Shown piece by piece: positions 33,870-42,095 of a DNA stretch of 64,000 nucleotides. The stretch spans positions 1-64,000 of the forward strand of contig NZ_CADFEI010000003.1 of assembly GCF_902833225.1 (NCBI RefSeq), in the 5' to 3' direction. The stretch's first letter is position 1; each line of letters begins with the position of its first letter. Below the pieces are notes generated by a model. It did no database searches. It was given only the letters and a program-made list of their open reading frames with translations, and was not told where the DNA came from. Made by a program: the position numbers and the translations under genes. This stretch comes from Burkholderia sp. BCC1644. Lineage in GTDB: Bacteria > Pseudomonadota > Gammaproteobacteria > Burkholderiales > Burkholderiaceae.

Positions 33870-35822
33870 ATGAGCCATCCTGAATCCGGCCAGACCTGGC
33901 AACCCGGCGAGCGCGAACTGCAGAACGCCGGCATCGTGAAGCTGATGCGCGCGCTGGACGTGCCGTCGTATGACGAACTGATGCGCGTGTCGATTGCCGA
34001 ACCCGAGCGCTACTGGAACACCGTGATGCGCGAATGCGCGATCGCGTGGGACGCGCCACCCACCGGTCATGTCGACCTGTCGCGCGGCCCGCAGTTTCCA
34101 AGCTGGTTCCCCGGCGGCCGGCTCAACTGGGTCAATACGATTTACGGCTGGGCGCGCAATCCGGCCACCGCGCAGCAGAAGGCCGTCGTCGCCGAACGCG
34201 AGGACGGCAGCGTCAGCGAGCTGACCTACGCGGCGCTGGAGCAGCGCGTGCGCGACTTCGCGGCGGGCCTCGCGCTGCGCGGTGTCGAGCAAGGCGATCG
34301 CGTCGGCCTGTTGATGGAAAACGGTATCGAGGCGACCGTCTCGCTGCTGGCCATCGTGCATCTGGGCGCGCTGGTCGTGCCGTTGTTCAGCGGCTTCGGC
34401 GTCGACGCGATCGTGGCGCGCCTGTCGGCGGCCGACGCGCGCATCGTGATCGCGTCCACCGGCTTCTCGCGCCGCACCAAGCGCGTGGACGTCCAGGGCG
34501 CGCTGCGCGACGCATGGCGCCAGTTGCCGCTGCTCGAACACGTGATCTGGAAGCGCGGCGAAGGCGACACCGCGCAGGACGCGCGCGATCTCGACTGGCA
34601 GGAAACGGCGAGCATCGCACGCGGCCAGGGCAGCGCGCCGGTATCCGTCACGCCCGATACGCCGTTCATGGTGATCTATACGTCGGGCACCACGGGCAAG
34701 CCGAAGGGCGTCGTGCACACGCACGGCAGCTTCCCGATCAAGATCGCGCACGATTCGCTGATCCACTTCGACGTGCATCCGGGCGACGTGTATTGCTGGC
34801 CCGCCGACATGGGCTGGATCGCCGGCACGCTGGTGCTCGGCTGCGCGCTGCTGCGCGGCGCGACGCTGGTGTGCTACGACGGCGCGCCCGACTACCCCGA
34901 CTGGTCGCGCATGTCGCGCGTGGTGGAACGCCACGGCGTCACGCACTTCGGCTCGGCGCCCACGCTGATCCGCGGGATGGCCAGCCACGAAGCGCTCGCG
35001 CTCGCGGGCGACCGCTCCACCGTGCGCTTGCTGATCACGGCGGGCGAAGGCATCGCGCCCGAGCATTTCAGCTGGTTCCTGCAGCGCTTCGGCGACGGCA
35101 CGGCGCCCGTCATCAACTACACGGGCGGCACCGAAGCGTCGGGCGCGCTGCTCGCGAGCGTCCCGATCAGGCCGATTCCGCCGAGCGGTTTCAACACGGT
35201 CTCGCCCGGCGTGGCCGTTGACGTGGTGAACGCCGACGGCCGGAGCGTGACCGGCGAAGTCGGCGAGCTGGCGATCCGCGCGCCGTTCGTCGGCATGACG
35301 CAATCGTTCTGGCGCGACGACGAACGCTACCTGGAAACCTACTGGCAGACCCTCCCGGGCATCTGGGTGCACGGCGACCTCGCGCTGCGCACGCCCGACG
35401 GCAACTACTTCATGATGGGCCGCTCCGACGACACGCTGAAGGTCGCCGGCAAACGCCTGGGGCCGGCCGAGGTCGAGGAAGTCGTGCTGGAGCTGCCCGA
35501 CGTGGCCGAGGCGGCCGCGATCGGTGTGGCCGATGCGGACAAGGGGCAGAAGCTGGTCGTGTTCATCGTGCCGAAGCCCGGCGCCGGCGTCGCGGCCGCC
35601 GATCTGGAAGCCGTCGTGTCGGGCCACGTCGACAAGCGCCTGGGTCGCCCGTTCCGGCCCGGCCGCGTGCACGTGGTCGCGCAGCTGCCGAAAACACGCA
35701 GCTCCAAGATCATGCGGCGCGTGATCCGCAGCGTGTATTGCGGGCAGCCGCCGGGTGACCTGTCGTCGCTCGACAATCCCGGCGCGCTCGACGAAGTGCG
35801 CGCGGCCGCGACCTCCGCCTGA
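33870..35822 (+). CDS. Acyl-CoA synthetase (AMP-forming, acetoacetyl-/propionyl-CoA synthetase type)
   Basis: A 650-residue ANL-superfamily enzyme with the ACAS N-terminal extension (SIAEPERYWNTVM). Motifs: FMVIYTSGTTGKPKGVVHTH (A3, ATP binding), YTGGTEASG (A5), WVHGDLALR (A7), GRSDDTLKVAGKRLGP (A8) and the adenylation Lys613 in TRSSKIMRR (A10). It would activate a carboxylic acid to its CoA thioester. Together with the thiolase, SDR and hydratase it forms a self-contained activation and beta-oxidation set. The length matches acetoacetyl-CoA synthetase-like enzymes of branched-acid pathways; the substrate is unknown. Confidence 0.92.
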   Translation: MSHPESGQTWQPGERELQNAGIVKLMRALDVPSYDELMRVSIAEPERYWNTVMRECAIAWDAPPTGHVDLSRGPQFPSWFPGGRLNWVNTIYGWARNPATAQQKAVVAEREDGSVSELTYAALEQRVRDFAAGLALRGVEQGDRVGLLMENGIEATVSLLAIVHLGALVVPLFSGFGVDAIVARLSAADARIVIASTGFSRRTKRVDVQGALRDAWRQLPLLEHVIWKRGEGDTAQDARDLDWQETASIARGQGSAPVSVTPDTPFMVIYTSGTTGKPKGVVHTHGSFPIKIAHDSLIHFDVHPGDVYCWPADMGWIAGTLVLGCALLRGATLVCYDGAPDYPDWSRMSRVVERHGVTHFGSAPTLIRGMASHEALALAGDRSTVRLLITAGEGIAPEHFSWFLQRFGDGTAPVINYTGGTEASGALLASVPIRPIPPSGFNTVSPGVAVDVVNADGRSVTGEVGELAIRAPFVGMTQSFWRDDERYLETYWQTLPGIWVHGDLALRTPDGNYFMMGRSDDTLKVAGKRLGPAEVEEVVLELPDVAEAAAIGVADADKGQKLVVFIVPKPGAGVAAADLEAVVSGHVDKRLGRPFRPGRVHVVAQLPKTRSSKIMRRVIRSVYCGQPPGDLSSLDNPGALDEVRAAATSA

Positions 35823-35840
35823 CCCAACCGTGAACGCAAC

Positions 35841-37022
35841 ATGAAAGTACTCGAAGGCATCAAGGTCCTCGATTTCGGCCGCTTCATCGCCGGGCCGTTC
35901 TGCTCGGCGCTGCTCGCCGACTATGGCGCGGACGTCATCCGCATCGATCGCGTCGGCGGCGGCGAGGACCGCTTCATCGTGCCCGTGACCGAACACGGCG
36001 AAGGCGCGCTGTTCCTGCAGGTCAACCGCAACAAGCGTTCGATGACGCTCGATCTCGACAGCCCCGAGGGGCGCGAGATCGTGCGCAAGCTGGTCGCCGA
36101 CGCCGACGTGGTGATCGCCAACATGCCGCCCCGCACGCTCAAGAGCCTCGGGCTCGACTACGACAGCCTGCGCGCGATCAAGCCCGACGTGATCCTCGTC
36201 GCGTCCAACGCGTTCGGCAACAGCGAGGCCGTGCGCGACCGCGTGGGCTTCGACGGCGTCGGCCAGGCGCTGAGCGGCGCGGTGTACATGGCCGGCACGC
36301 CCGACCGGCCGCAAAAGGCGATGGTGCCGGTGGTGGACTTCGCCACCGCGTTTTCGTGCGCGCTCGGCGTGATGCTGGCGCTCTACGAACGCCAGCGCAG
36401 CGGCATGGGCCAGGAAGTCAGCGCGTCGCTGCTGTGCACGGGCCTGAACATGGCCAGCGGCGCGTTGATCGAGGAAGCGCTGCTCGGGCTGGATCGTCAG
36501 GCCACGCTGAACCGTGCGTCCGGCTACGCGCCGTCCGACATCTTCAAGGCGACGGACGGCTGGTTCATCACGCAGGTCATCGGCCGGCCGATGTTCAAGC
36601 GCTGGACGCAGCTCGTAGGCCGGCCGGAACTGCTCGACGATCCGCGCTTCGCCGACGATACGTTGCGCGGGGAGAACGGTGCGTTGCTGAGCGAACTGAT
36701 GAGCGCATGGTGCGCGGACAAGACGCTGGCCGAGGCGCTCGGCGAACTGGAACAGGCGCGCATCCCGGCCAGCCCCGTCAACTCGCCGCGCCAGGCGCTG
36801 GAGGACGAAACCATCAAGGCCGCCGACGTGATCCGCTGGATGGATTATCCCGGCGCGCCGAAGCCGGTGCCGATCTTCGCGACGCCGGTTTCGCTGTCGC
36901 GCACGCCGCCGGAAATCCACACGAGACCGCCGCTGACCGGCGAGCACACGGATGAAATCCTCGCCGGCATCGGGCTCGATGCGCGTGCGGTGGCCGATCT
37001 GCGGTCGCGCAAGATCGTCTGA
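35841..37022 (+). CDS. CaiB/BaiF (class III) CoA transferase
   Basis: A 393-residue family III CoA transferase: VLDFGRFIAGPFCSALLADY, GADVIRIDRVGGG, the catalytic Asp166 in VPVVDFATAFSCALG, and FEATDGWFITQVIGRP-like FKATDGWF. Relatives include alpha-methylacyl-CoA racemase and formyl-CoA transferase. Last gene of the operon starting at 30907, 18 bp after the synthetase. Having both a synthetase and a transferase suggests two acids need CoA activation, or that this protein racemises an alpha-methyl branch; racemase versus transferase cannot be settled by eye. Confidence 0.9.
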   Translation: MKVLEGIKVLDFGRFIAGPFCSALLADYGADVIRIDRVGGGEDRFIVPVTEHGEGALFLQVNRNKRSMTLDLDSPEGREIVRKLVADADVVIANMPPRTLKSLGLDYDSLRAIKPDVILVASNAFGNSEAVRDRVGFDGVGQALSGAVYMAGTPDRPQKAMVPVVDFATAFSCALGVMLALYERQRSGMGQEVSASLLCTGLNMASGALIEEALLGLDRQATLNRASGYAPSDIFKATDGWFITQVIGRPMFKRWTQLVGRPELLDDPRFADDTLRGENGALLSELMSAWCADKTLAEALGELEQARIPASPVNSPRQALEDETIKAADVIRWMDYPGAPKPVPIFATPVSLSRTPPEIHTRPPLTGEHTDEILAGIGLDARAVADLRSRKIV

Positions 37023-37299
37023 CGGAACCGGTCGCTTCGTCGCGCGCACCGCCGTCGCAACGACGGCCGGTGCGCGCGCCCTCCTTTACCTGCGCCGCAC
37101 GCCAAGCGGCCCTTGTGCATCCGCATGCCCGCGTCGCTCGTTGACGTCGCGCGCGGCAACCCGCCTCCCCCCGTTTCACGTTCACCGCGCAGCGCATGCC
37201 GCGTGCCGCGTGCCGCTGCACGGCCGACACCGGCATTCCGCCGATTACCGGAAAATCAAATATCGTCTATATTCGTCAGCCACACTTGACAATCGCATC

Positions 37300-38292
37300 A
37301 TGGACCCGTCCCAGCTTCCTTCCCTCGCGTGGTTCGTGCACATCGCGCACCATCTCAGCTTCACCAAGGCCGCCGCCGAAATGGGCGTGTCGCGCGCCGC
37401 GTTGTCGCAGAACCTGAAAGCGCTCGAACGGCAACTGAACGTGAAGCTGCTGTACCGGACCACACGCGACATGTCGCTGACCGAGGACGGGCAACGGCTG
37501 TACGACACGCTGCGGCCGGCATTCGGCTCGATCGAGCTGGCGATCCAGAACCTGCACGAAGTCCGGCACGAGCCGTCCGGGCTGCTGCGCATCAACACGT
37601 CGCGAGTGGCCGCGCGAAAACTGGTCGAGCCGCACCTGGGCGAATTCATGGCACGTTATCCGTTGCTGCGGGTGGAGCTCGTGATGGACGACGGACTGTC
37701 GAACATCATCGCCGACGGCTACGACGCGGGCATCCGGCTGGGCGAAAGCCTCGCCGAACACATGGTGGCCGTGCCGATCACGCCGATGCTCGAAATGGCC
37801 GTGGCCGGCTCGCCCGGCTACTTCGCGCGCCACGGCACGCCGGCCACGCCCGCCGACCTGATCGAGCACAACTGCCTGTGCTATCGGCATACGACGAGCG
37901 GCGCGATCTATCGCTGGGAGTTCACGTCGCCCGAGATCGAGGGGCATGCGTTCGAAGTGGAACCGCAGGGCAGCGTGGTCACGAATGACGACGACGGGAT
38001 GATTCGCGCGGCGCTGCAGGGGATCGGCCTGATCCAGCACCAGGACGTCGCGCTGCGCGAACATCTCGATGCCGGCACGCTGGTGCGCGTGCTCGAGTCC
38101 TGGTGCAAGCCGTTTCCCGGCTATTACCTGTACACGCCGTCGCGCGAGCAGATGCCCGCGAAGGTGCGCGCGCTGATGGATTTCCTCGTCGAGAAGCGCG
38201 AACACCTGGCCGTCGATATGGCCAGGCGCGCGGCCAAGCCCGCGCAGGCTGCCGCGCCGAAATCCCGCAAGCCGCGCGCGACGCGGGCATGA
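37300..38292 (+). CDS. LysR-family transcriptional regulator
   Basis: A 330-residue LysR protein. The winged HTH is in residues 1-60 (FVHIAHHLSFTKAAAEMGVS, RAALSQNLKALERQLNVKLL, YRTTRDMSLTEDG). The ligand domain resembles the DsdA/TrcR-like group with MDDGLSNIIADGYDAGIRLG and a positively charged tail (KSRKPRATRA). It is downstream of the CoA-transferase gene on the same strand after a 277-bp gap, with an AT-rich TATCGTCTATATTCG stretch just upstream (37260-37274). It may control a gene outside the motif 1/2 regulon; the target is unknown. Confidence 0.93.
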   Translation: MDPSQLPSLAWFVHIAHHLSFTKAAAEMGVSRAALSQNLKALERQLNVKLLYRTTRDMSLTEDGQRLYDTLRPAFGSIELAIQNLHEVRHEPSGLLRINTSRVAARKLVEPHLGEFMARYPLLRVELVMDDGLSNIIADGYDAGIRLGESLAEHMVAVPITPMLEMAVAGSPGYFARHGTPATPADLIEHNCLCYRHTTSGAIYRWEFTSPEIEGHAFEVEPQGSVVTNDDDGMIRAALQGIGLIQHQDVALREHLDAGTLVRVLESWCKPFPGYYLYTPSREQMPAKVRALMDFLVEKREHLAVDMARRAAKPAQAAAPKSRKPRATRA

Positions 38293-38317
38293 GCGACCGT
38301 GTATCGCCGCACGCCGT

Positions 38318-39097
38318 TCAGCCCGGTTCGCGCTGCGCGAAATCGTGCACGGCCGTCACCAGCGACGGCGACGCGGTGCGATAGCGGTACTGCATCCACC
38401 GCTCCATCGACAGCCCGTCGTTCAGCGGCATCTCGAGCGCGCGGCGGGTCATGTGCTTCATCGCGGCCAGCGCATCGGCGTCGGTGCGCGCGATCTCGCG
38501 GGCGAGTTGCATCGTCGCCGAGTCGAGCGCATCGCCGCTTACCGCGAGCGACGCGAGCCCCATTCGCTCCGCCTCGCGCCCCGTCATGCGCCGCCCGGTG
38601 ACGAGGTAGTACATCGCGCGCGCGAGCCCGATCTTGCGCGGCAGCCGCTGCGAGCCGCCGCCGCTCGGCAGCAGGTTGCGCTGCAGATGCGCGTCGCCCA
38701 GTTCCGCCTGTTCGTCGACGACGACGATGTCGGATGCCAGCGCCAGCTCGAACCCGCCCGCCACCGCATAACCGTTGACCGACGCGATCACGATCTGCCG
38801 CGACGCCTCCATCAGCGCGAACGTGTCCTGCATCAGGTCCTGGTGCCGCATGTGCGCGGCGGGATCGGCGAGCACGCCGCTCGCGAGCCACTTCAGGTCG
38901 TTGCCCGCGCAGAATGCGCGGCCGCTGCCGCGAATCACGATCACGCGGATGTCGCGGCCCGGATCGGCGGCCGTTCGCACCGCGTCGTTCAGCGCCGCGA
39001 GCGTCGTGCCGTCCAGCGCATTCATCCGCTCGGCGCGGTTCAGCGTGACGACGCGGATGCCCGGTGTCGAGTCGTCTGTCAGCAACGTGTTCGTCAT
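38318..39097 (-). CDS. Enoyl-CoA hydratase/isomerase family protein
   Basis: A 259-residue crotonase. GRAFCAGNDLKWLAS gives the first oxyanion element. VNGYAVAGGFELALASDI keeps the equivalent of Glu144, whereas the Glu164 position is His in ELGDAHLQRNLLPSGGG. It probably acts as an isomerase or a hydratase with altered acid/base, like several one-Glu crotonases. The start at 39097 follows CCAGGAG. It is convergent with LysR and carries a motif 1 promoter 270-290 bp upstream (39364-39396), pointing toward it. Confidence 0.88.
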   Translation of the reverse strand: MTNTLLTDDSTPGIRVVTLNRAERMNALDGTTLAALNDAVRTAADPGRDIRVIVIRGSGRAFCAGNDLKWLASGVLADPAAHMRHQDLMQDTFALMEASRQIVIASVNGYAVAGGFELALASDIVVVDEQAELGDAHLQRNLLPSGGGSQRLPRKIGLARAMYYLVTGRRMTGREAERMGLASLAVSGDALDSATMQLAREIARTDADALAAMKHMTRRALEMPLNDGLSMERWMQYRYRTASPSLVTAVHDFAQREPG

Positions 39098-39363
39098 GGT
39101 GTCTCCTGGTCCGGTCGAATCGATCCGCGCCGGTCGGCGCGTGACCGTTCGTTCGGAACCGTCCTCGCTGTTATCGATATGTTCGTCACGCCGGGTACCG
39201 GGCCGTCGGGTCGGCCGCATGGGGGTGCGTTGCCGCCCCGTTCCCATTCTTCGCCCGCGTCTGCCGCACCTGCGCCGAGACGAATAGGCGGACGGCGCCG
39301 CCTGCAATCAGTCACAAGCAACGACAATCCGCTGGATCGATGCTATCGACGGCAATATTCCAC

Positions 39364-39396
39364 CGTCAATTTTGCATTGCTTGGTGTTCCGTACTT
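39364..39396 (-). promoter_or_regulatory. Motif 1 box plus TTGACG -35 facing the crotonase gene
   Basis: On the minus strand: AAGTACGGAACA (39396-39385), 15 bp, TTGACG (39369-39364), then ATAGCA after 17 bp (39346-39341) as a weak -10. Confidence 0.62.
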
Positions 39397-39510
39397 TGGC
39401 GAATGTGATACATCCATGCGTCCTGTCGGGACGGTCTGCGCCTGCAGACGAAGTTCGCGCCGATCAAGTGGCCTGGCATGCGCGATGCGCCGATCGCGCC
39501 GGCATTCTTC

Positions 39511-39523
39511 AATGTACGGAACA
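39511..39523 (+). promoter_or_regulatory. Motif 1 half-site facing the MBL operon
   Basis: AATGTACGGAACA, 157 bp upstream of the MBL ATG (39680). No TTGACN at the usual distance, so the downstream promoter element is not identified. Confidence 0.5.
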
Positions 39524-39679
39524 GTGTGTGGAAAGTCCGGCAGCAATGGCACCCGGTGTGGTCGAATCGCCTGTCCGCGTACAGGCACTCACCGCGCTTC
39601 CCGACGACGGGCGTCAATTGATTTACCGAAGCGCCCTTCGGCAAAACGCCCAACGCAACGCTCTCCAAGGAAGAACGCC

Positions 39680-40573
39680 ATGCCGTTGCTGCACACCATT
39701 CGCTCCCGGATCGGTCACGCGGAAATCGTGCAGATCGTCGAAATGGACATCAGTGGCATTCTGGGCATGCTGCTGCCCGAGGCCACGCCCGACGTGATGA
39801 AGTCCATTCCGTGGATGAAGCCGCCCTACGTGGACGACGAACACCGCATGCGCGCCGTCAGCCAGTGTTTCATCGTCACGATCGGCAAGCGCGTGCTGGT
39901 GGTCGACACTTGTGTCGGCAACGACAAGCACCTCGCGGGCTTCGACGCGTTCGCCGCGCTGCGGCTCGAATTCCTGGCCACGCTGGAACAGGCCGGCATC
40001 GACCGCCATGCGGTCACCGACGTGCTGTGCACGCACCTGCATTTCGATCACGTCGGCTGGAACACCTACCAGCAGGACGGCCGCTGGCTGCCCACCTTTC
40101 CGAACGCAAAGTATCACTTCGGCAAGACGGAATACGCATTCGCACAACAGGGCGACCCGAACGACGCGATGTACGCGGCGCAGGACATCTCGTTCCAGGA
40201 GTCCATCCAGCCGGTCGTCGATGCCGGGCTCGCGAACTTCATCGAACGCGATACCGACCTGGGCGACGGGATCTCGGTGTTCTCCACGCCCGGGCACTCG
40301 ATCGGCCACATCGCGGTCGAGGTCGACGCGGGCACGGAGCGGTTCATCATCGGCGGCGACGCGATGCATCACCCGGTACAGGTCGCCCGGCCGGACATGG
40401 CGCTGGTGCTGGACTACGACAACGCACAGTCGGCGGCCACGCGGCACACGCTGCTGTCGCGCCTCGACGGAAGCGCCACGCTGTTTACCTGCACGCATTT
40501 CTGTTCGCCGTCGTTCGGGTTGATCAGCCAGGACCCGAACGGCGACTACGTCTTCACCGGGGTGCCGAAGTAA
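39680..40573 (+). CDS. Metallo-beta-lactamase-fold hydrolase
   Basis: A 297-residue MBL-fold enzyme. The metal motif is CTHLHFDHVGWN (HxHxDH), later ligands lie in TPGHSIGHIAVE, the bridging Asp in IIGGDAMHHP, and the final His in TCTHFCSPSFG. An N-terminal region (ISGILGMLLPEATPDVMKSI) precedes the core, as in AttM/lactonase-like subfamilies. A lactonase or thioester hydrolase role fits the context, where a GMC alcohol oxidase and an aldehyde dehydrogenase follow in the same operon. AAGGAAG precedes ATG 39680. Confidence 0.9.
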   Translation: MPLLHTIRSRIGHAEIVQIVEMDISGILGMLLPEATPDVMKSIPWMKPPYVDDEHRMRAVSQCFIVTIGKRVLVVDTCVGNDKHLAGFDAFAALRLEFLATLEQAGIDRHAVTDVLCTHLHFDHVGWNTYQQDGRWLPTFPNAKYHFGKTEYAFAQQGDPNDAMYAAQDISFQESIQPVVDAGLANFIERDTDLGDGISVFSTPGHSIGHIAVEVDAGTERFIIGGDAMHHPVQVARPDMALVLDYDNAQSAATRHTLLSRLDGSATLFTCTHFCSPSFGLISQDPNGDYVFTGVPK

Positions 40574-40595
40574 GCCCCCTTACCCTTCCGAATCC

Positions 40596-42092
40596 ATGCT
40601 CAGTCTCGTTTCCCGGCTCGATGCGCTGAATGTCAGCCCGGGCCGCCTTTTCATCGACGGCCAGTGGCTCGACTGGCCCGATGCGCGTTTCGACCAGATC
40701 AACCCCTGCACGAACGAGGTCATGACCAGCTTCGCCGAGGCCGGCACGCGCGGCGTCGCGCTCGCGGTGGCGGCGGCTCGCAAGGCGTTCGACGAAGGTC
40801 CGTGGCCGCGCATGCGCGCGCAGGACCGCAAGCGCCTGCTGCAGCCGATCGTCGAACGTCTGTATGCGGCCGAAGACGAAATCGCCCGGCTGCAGACGCT
40901 CGACAACGGCATTCCGTACACGTTCAGCCGCAACTCGCGCGTGTCGGCGAAAGCCGCCGCCGACATCTTCGACCATTTCCTCGGCTGGATCGACAAGATC
41001 AACGGCGACACGCTGCCGATCTTCTCAGGCGCGTCGAACATGCAGTACATGACGTTCCGCGACCCGGTGGGCGTCGTCGCGGCGATCCTGCCGTACAACG
41101 GCCCGGTGATGACGTTCGCGATGAAGGTAGCGCCGGCGCTGGCCTGCGGCTGTACCGTGGTCGTCAAGCCGTCGGAACTCACCAATCTCGCCGTGAGCCG
41201 GCTCGCGCAGATCCTGGCCGACAGCGATTTGCCGCCGGGGGTCTTCAACCTCGTGACCGGCGCGACCGAAACGGGCACGGCGCTCACGTCGCACCCGGGA
41301 GTCGACAAGGTGACCTTCACCGGCAGCCCGCTCGTCGGTGAACGCATCACGGTGGCCAGCGCGCCGACCATGAAGCGGCTGTCGCTGGAGCTGGGCGGCA
41401 AGAGCGCGGCGCTGGTCTTTCCCGATACGCGCAGCGTGCCGGCCACCGCGCAGGCACTCATGGGGCTGTGTTCCACTTTTCTATCGGGGCAGGTCTGCAC
41501 CACGCCGTCGCGCGCGATCGTGCATCGTTCGATCATGGACGAGTTCCTGCATCACGCCCAGGCGCAACTCGCGACGGTACGGTTCGGCGATCCGTTCGAT
41601 GCGGCCACCACGTCCGCGCCGATGATTTCACGACGCCACCAGTCGCGCGTACTCGAATACGTCGAAAGCGGCCGGCAGCAAGGCGCGACGCTGCTGGCCG
41701 GCGGCGGTGTGTCGGGCGGCGCATTCGCCAATGGCAACTGGGTCGAGCCGGCACTTTTCGCGAATGTGCGCAACGACATGAAGATCGCGCAGGAGGAAAT
41801 CTTCGGCCCCGTGCTGTCGGTGATTCCGTTCGAAACCGAGGAGGAAGCCGTACGCATCGCCAACGACAGCGAATACGGCCTCGCCGGCTGCGTGTACACC
41901 ACGGACGTCAGCCGCGCGTTTCGCGTCGCGCGCGCGGCGAAGAGCGGCTCGATCGGCGTCAACGGCTTCGCCAGCATTCCGAACGCGCCGTTCGGCGGCA
42001 TCAAGCGCTCGGGCGTGGGGCGCGAAGGCGGCTGGTCGACGATCGAGGCGTTCACCGAGCTGAAGACCGTCAATTTCAATCTGGATGCCTGA
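40596..42092 (+). CDS. NAD-dependent aldehyde dehydrogenase
   Basis: A 498-residue ALDH. ILPYNGPVMTFAMKVAPALA, FTGSPLVGERI, the catalytic Glu in SLELGGKSAALVF and the Cys in LSGQVCTTPSRAIV are all present, as is EEIFGPVLSVIPF. Third intact ALDH of the window; it lies 22 bp after the MBL gene and three bases before the GMC oxidoreductase. The pairing suggests alcohol to aldehyde to acid oxidation, with the acid then activated by the synthetase or transferases nearby. Confidence 0.93.
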   Translation: MLSLVSRLDALNVSPGRLFIDGQWLDWPDARFDQINPCTNEVMTSFAEAGTRGVALAVAAARKAFDEGPWPRMRAQDRKRLLQPIVERLYAAEDEIARLQTLDNGIPYTFSRNSRVSAKAAADIFDHFLGWIDKINGDTLPIFSGASNMQYMTFRDPVGVVAAILPYNGPVMTFAMKVAPALACGCTVVVKPSELTNLAVSRLAQILADSDLPPGVFNLVTGATETGTALTSHPGVDKVTFTGSPLVGERITVASAPTMKRLSLELGGKSAALVFPDTRSVPATAQALMGLCSTFLSGQVCTTPSRAIVHRSIMDEFLHHAQAQLATVRFGDPFDAATTSAPMISRRHQSRVLEYVESGRQQGATLLAGGGVSGGAFANGNWVEPALFANVRNDMKIAQEEIFGPVLSVIPFETEEEAVRIANDSEYGLAGCVYTTDVSRAFRVARAAKSGSIGVNGFASIPNAPFGGIKRSGVGREGGWSTIEAFTELKTVNFNLDA

Positions 42093-42095
42093 TCA

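Larger units (their letters stand above)
39098..39679. other. 582-bp divergent control region between crotonase and MBL operon
   Basis: Holds two motif 1 copies in opposite orientations, one facing each gene (39364-39396 minus, 39511-39523 plus), about 130 bp apart. The span 39300-39420 is notably AT-rich. No gene is recognised. Confidence 0.6.

Noticed and set aside
32547..37049. A 1500-codon open frame on the minus strand opposite the SDR/thiolase/synthetase/transferase genes, and similar long frames (3415-6201, 25095-28811 plus, 41468-45124 plus)
   Set aside because: They lie antisense to, or out of frame with, genes that have complete family motifs; their translations are Arg/Ala-rich with no domains. 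They come from high GC content at third positions.
17146..39523. Reading GGAACA of motif 1 as the -35 of an ECF-sigma promoter (GGAAC type)
   Set aside because: No constant -10-like element follows at about 16 bp; instead TTGACN recurs at 14-15 bp, and the 45710 copy is a long palindrome, which fits a dimeric regulator.
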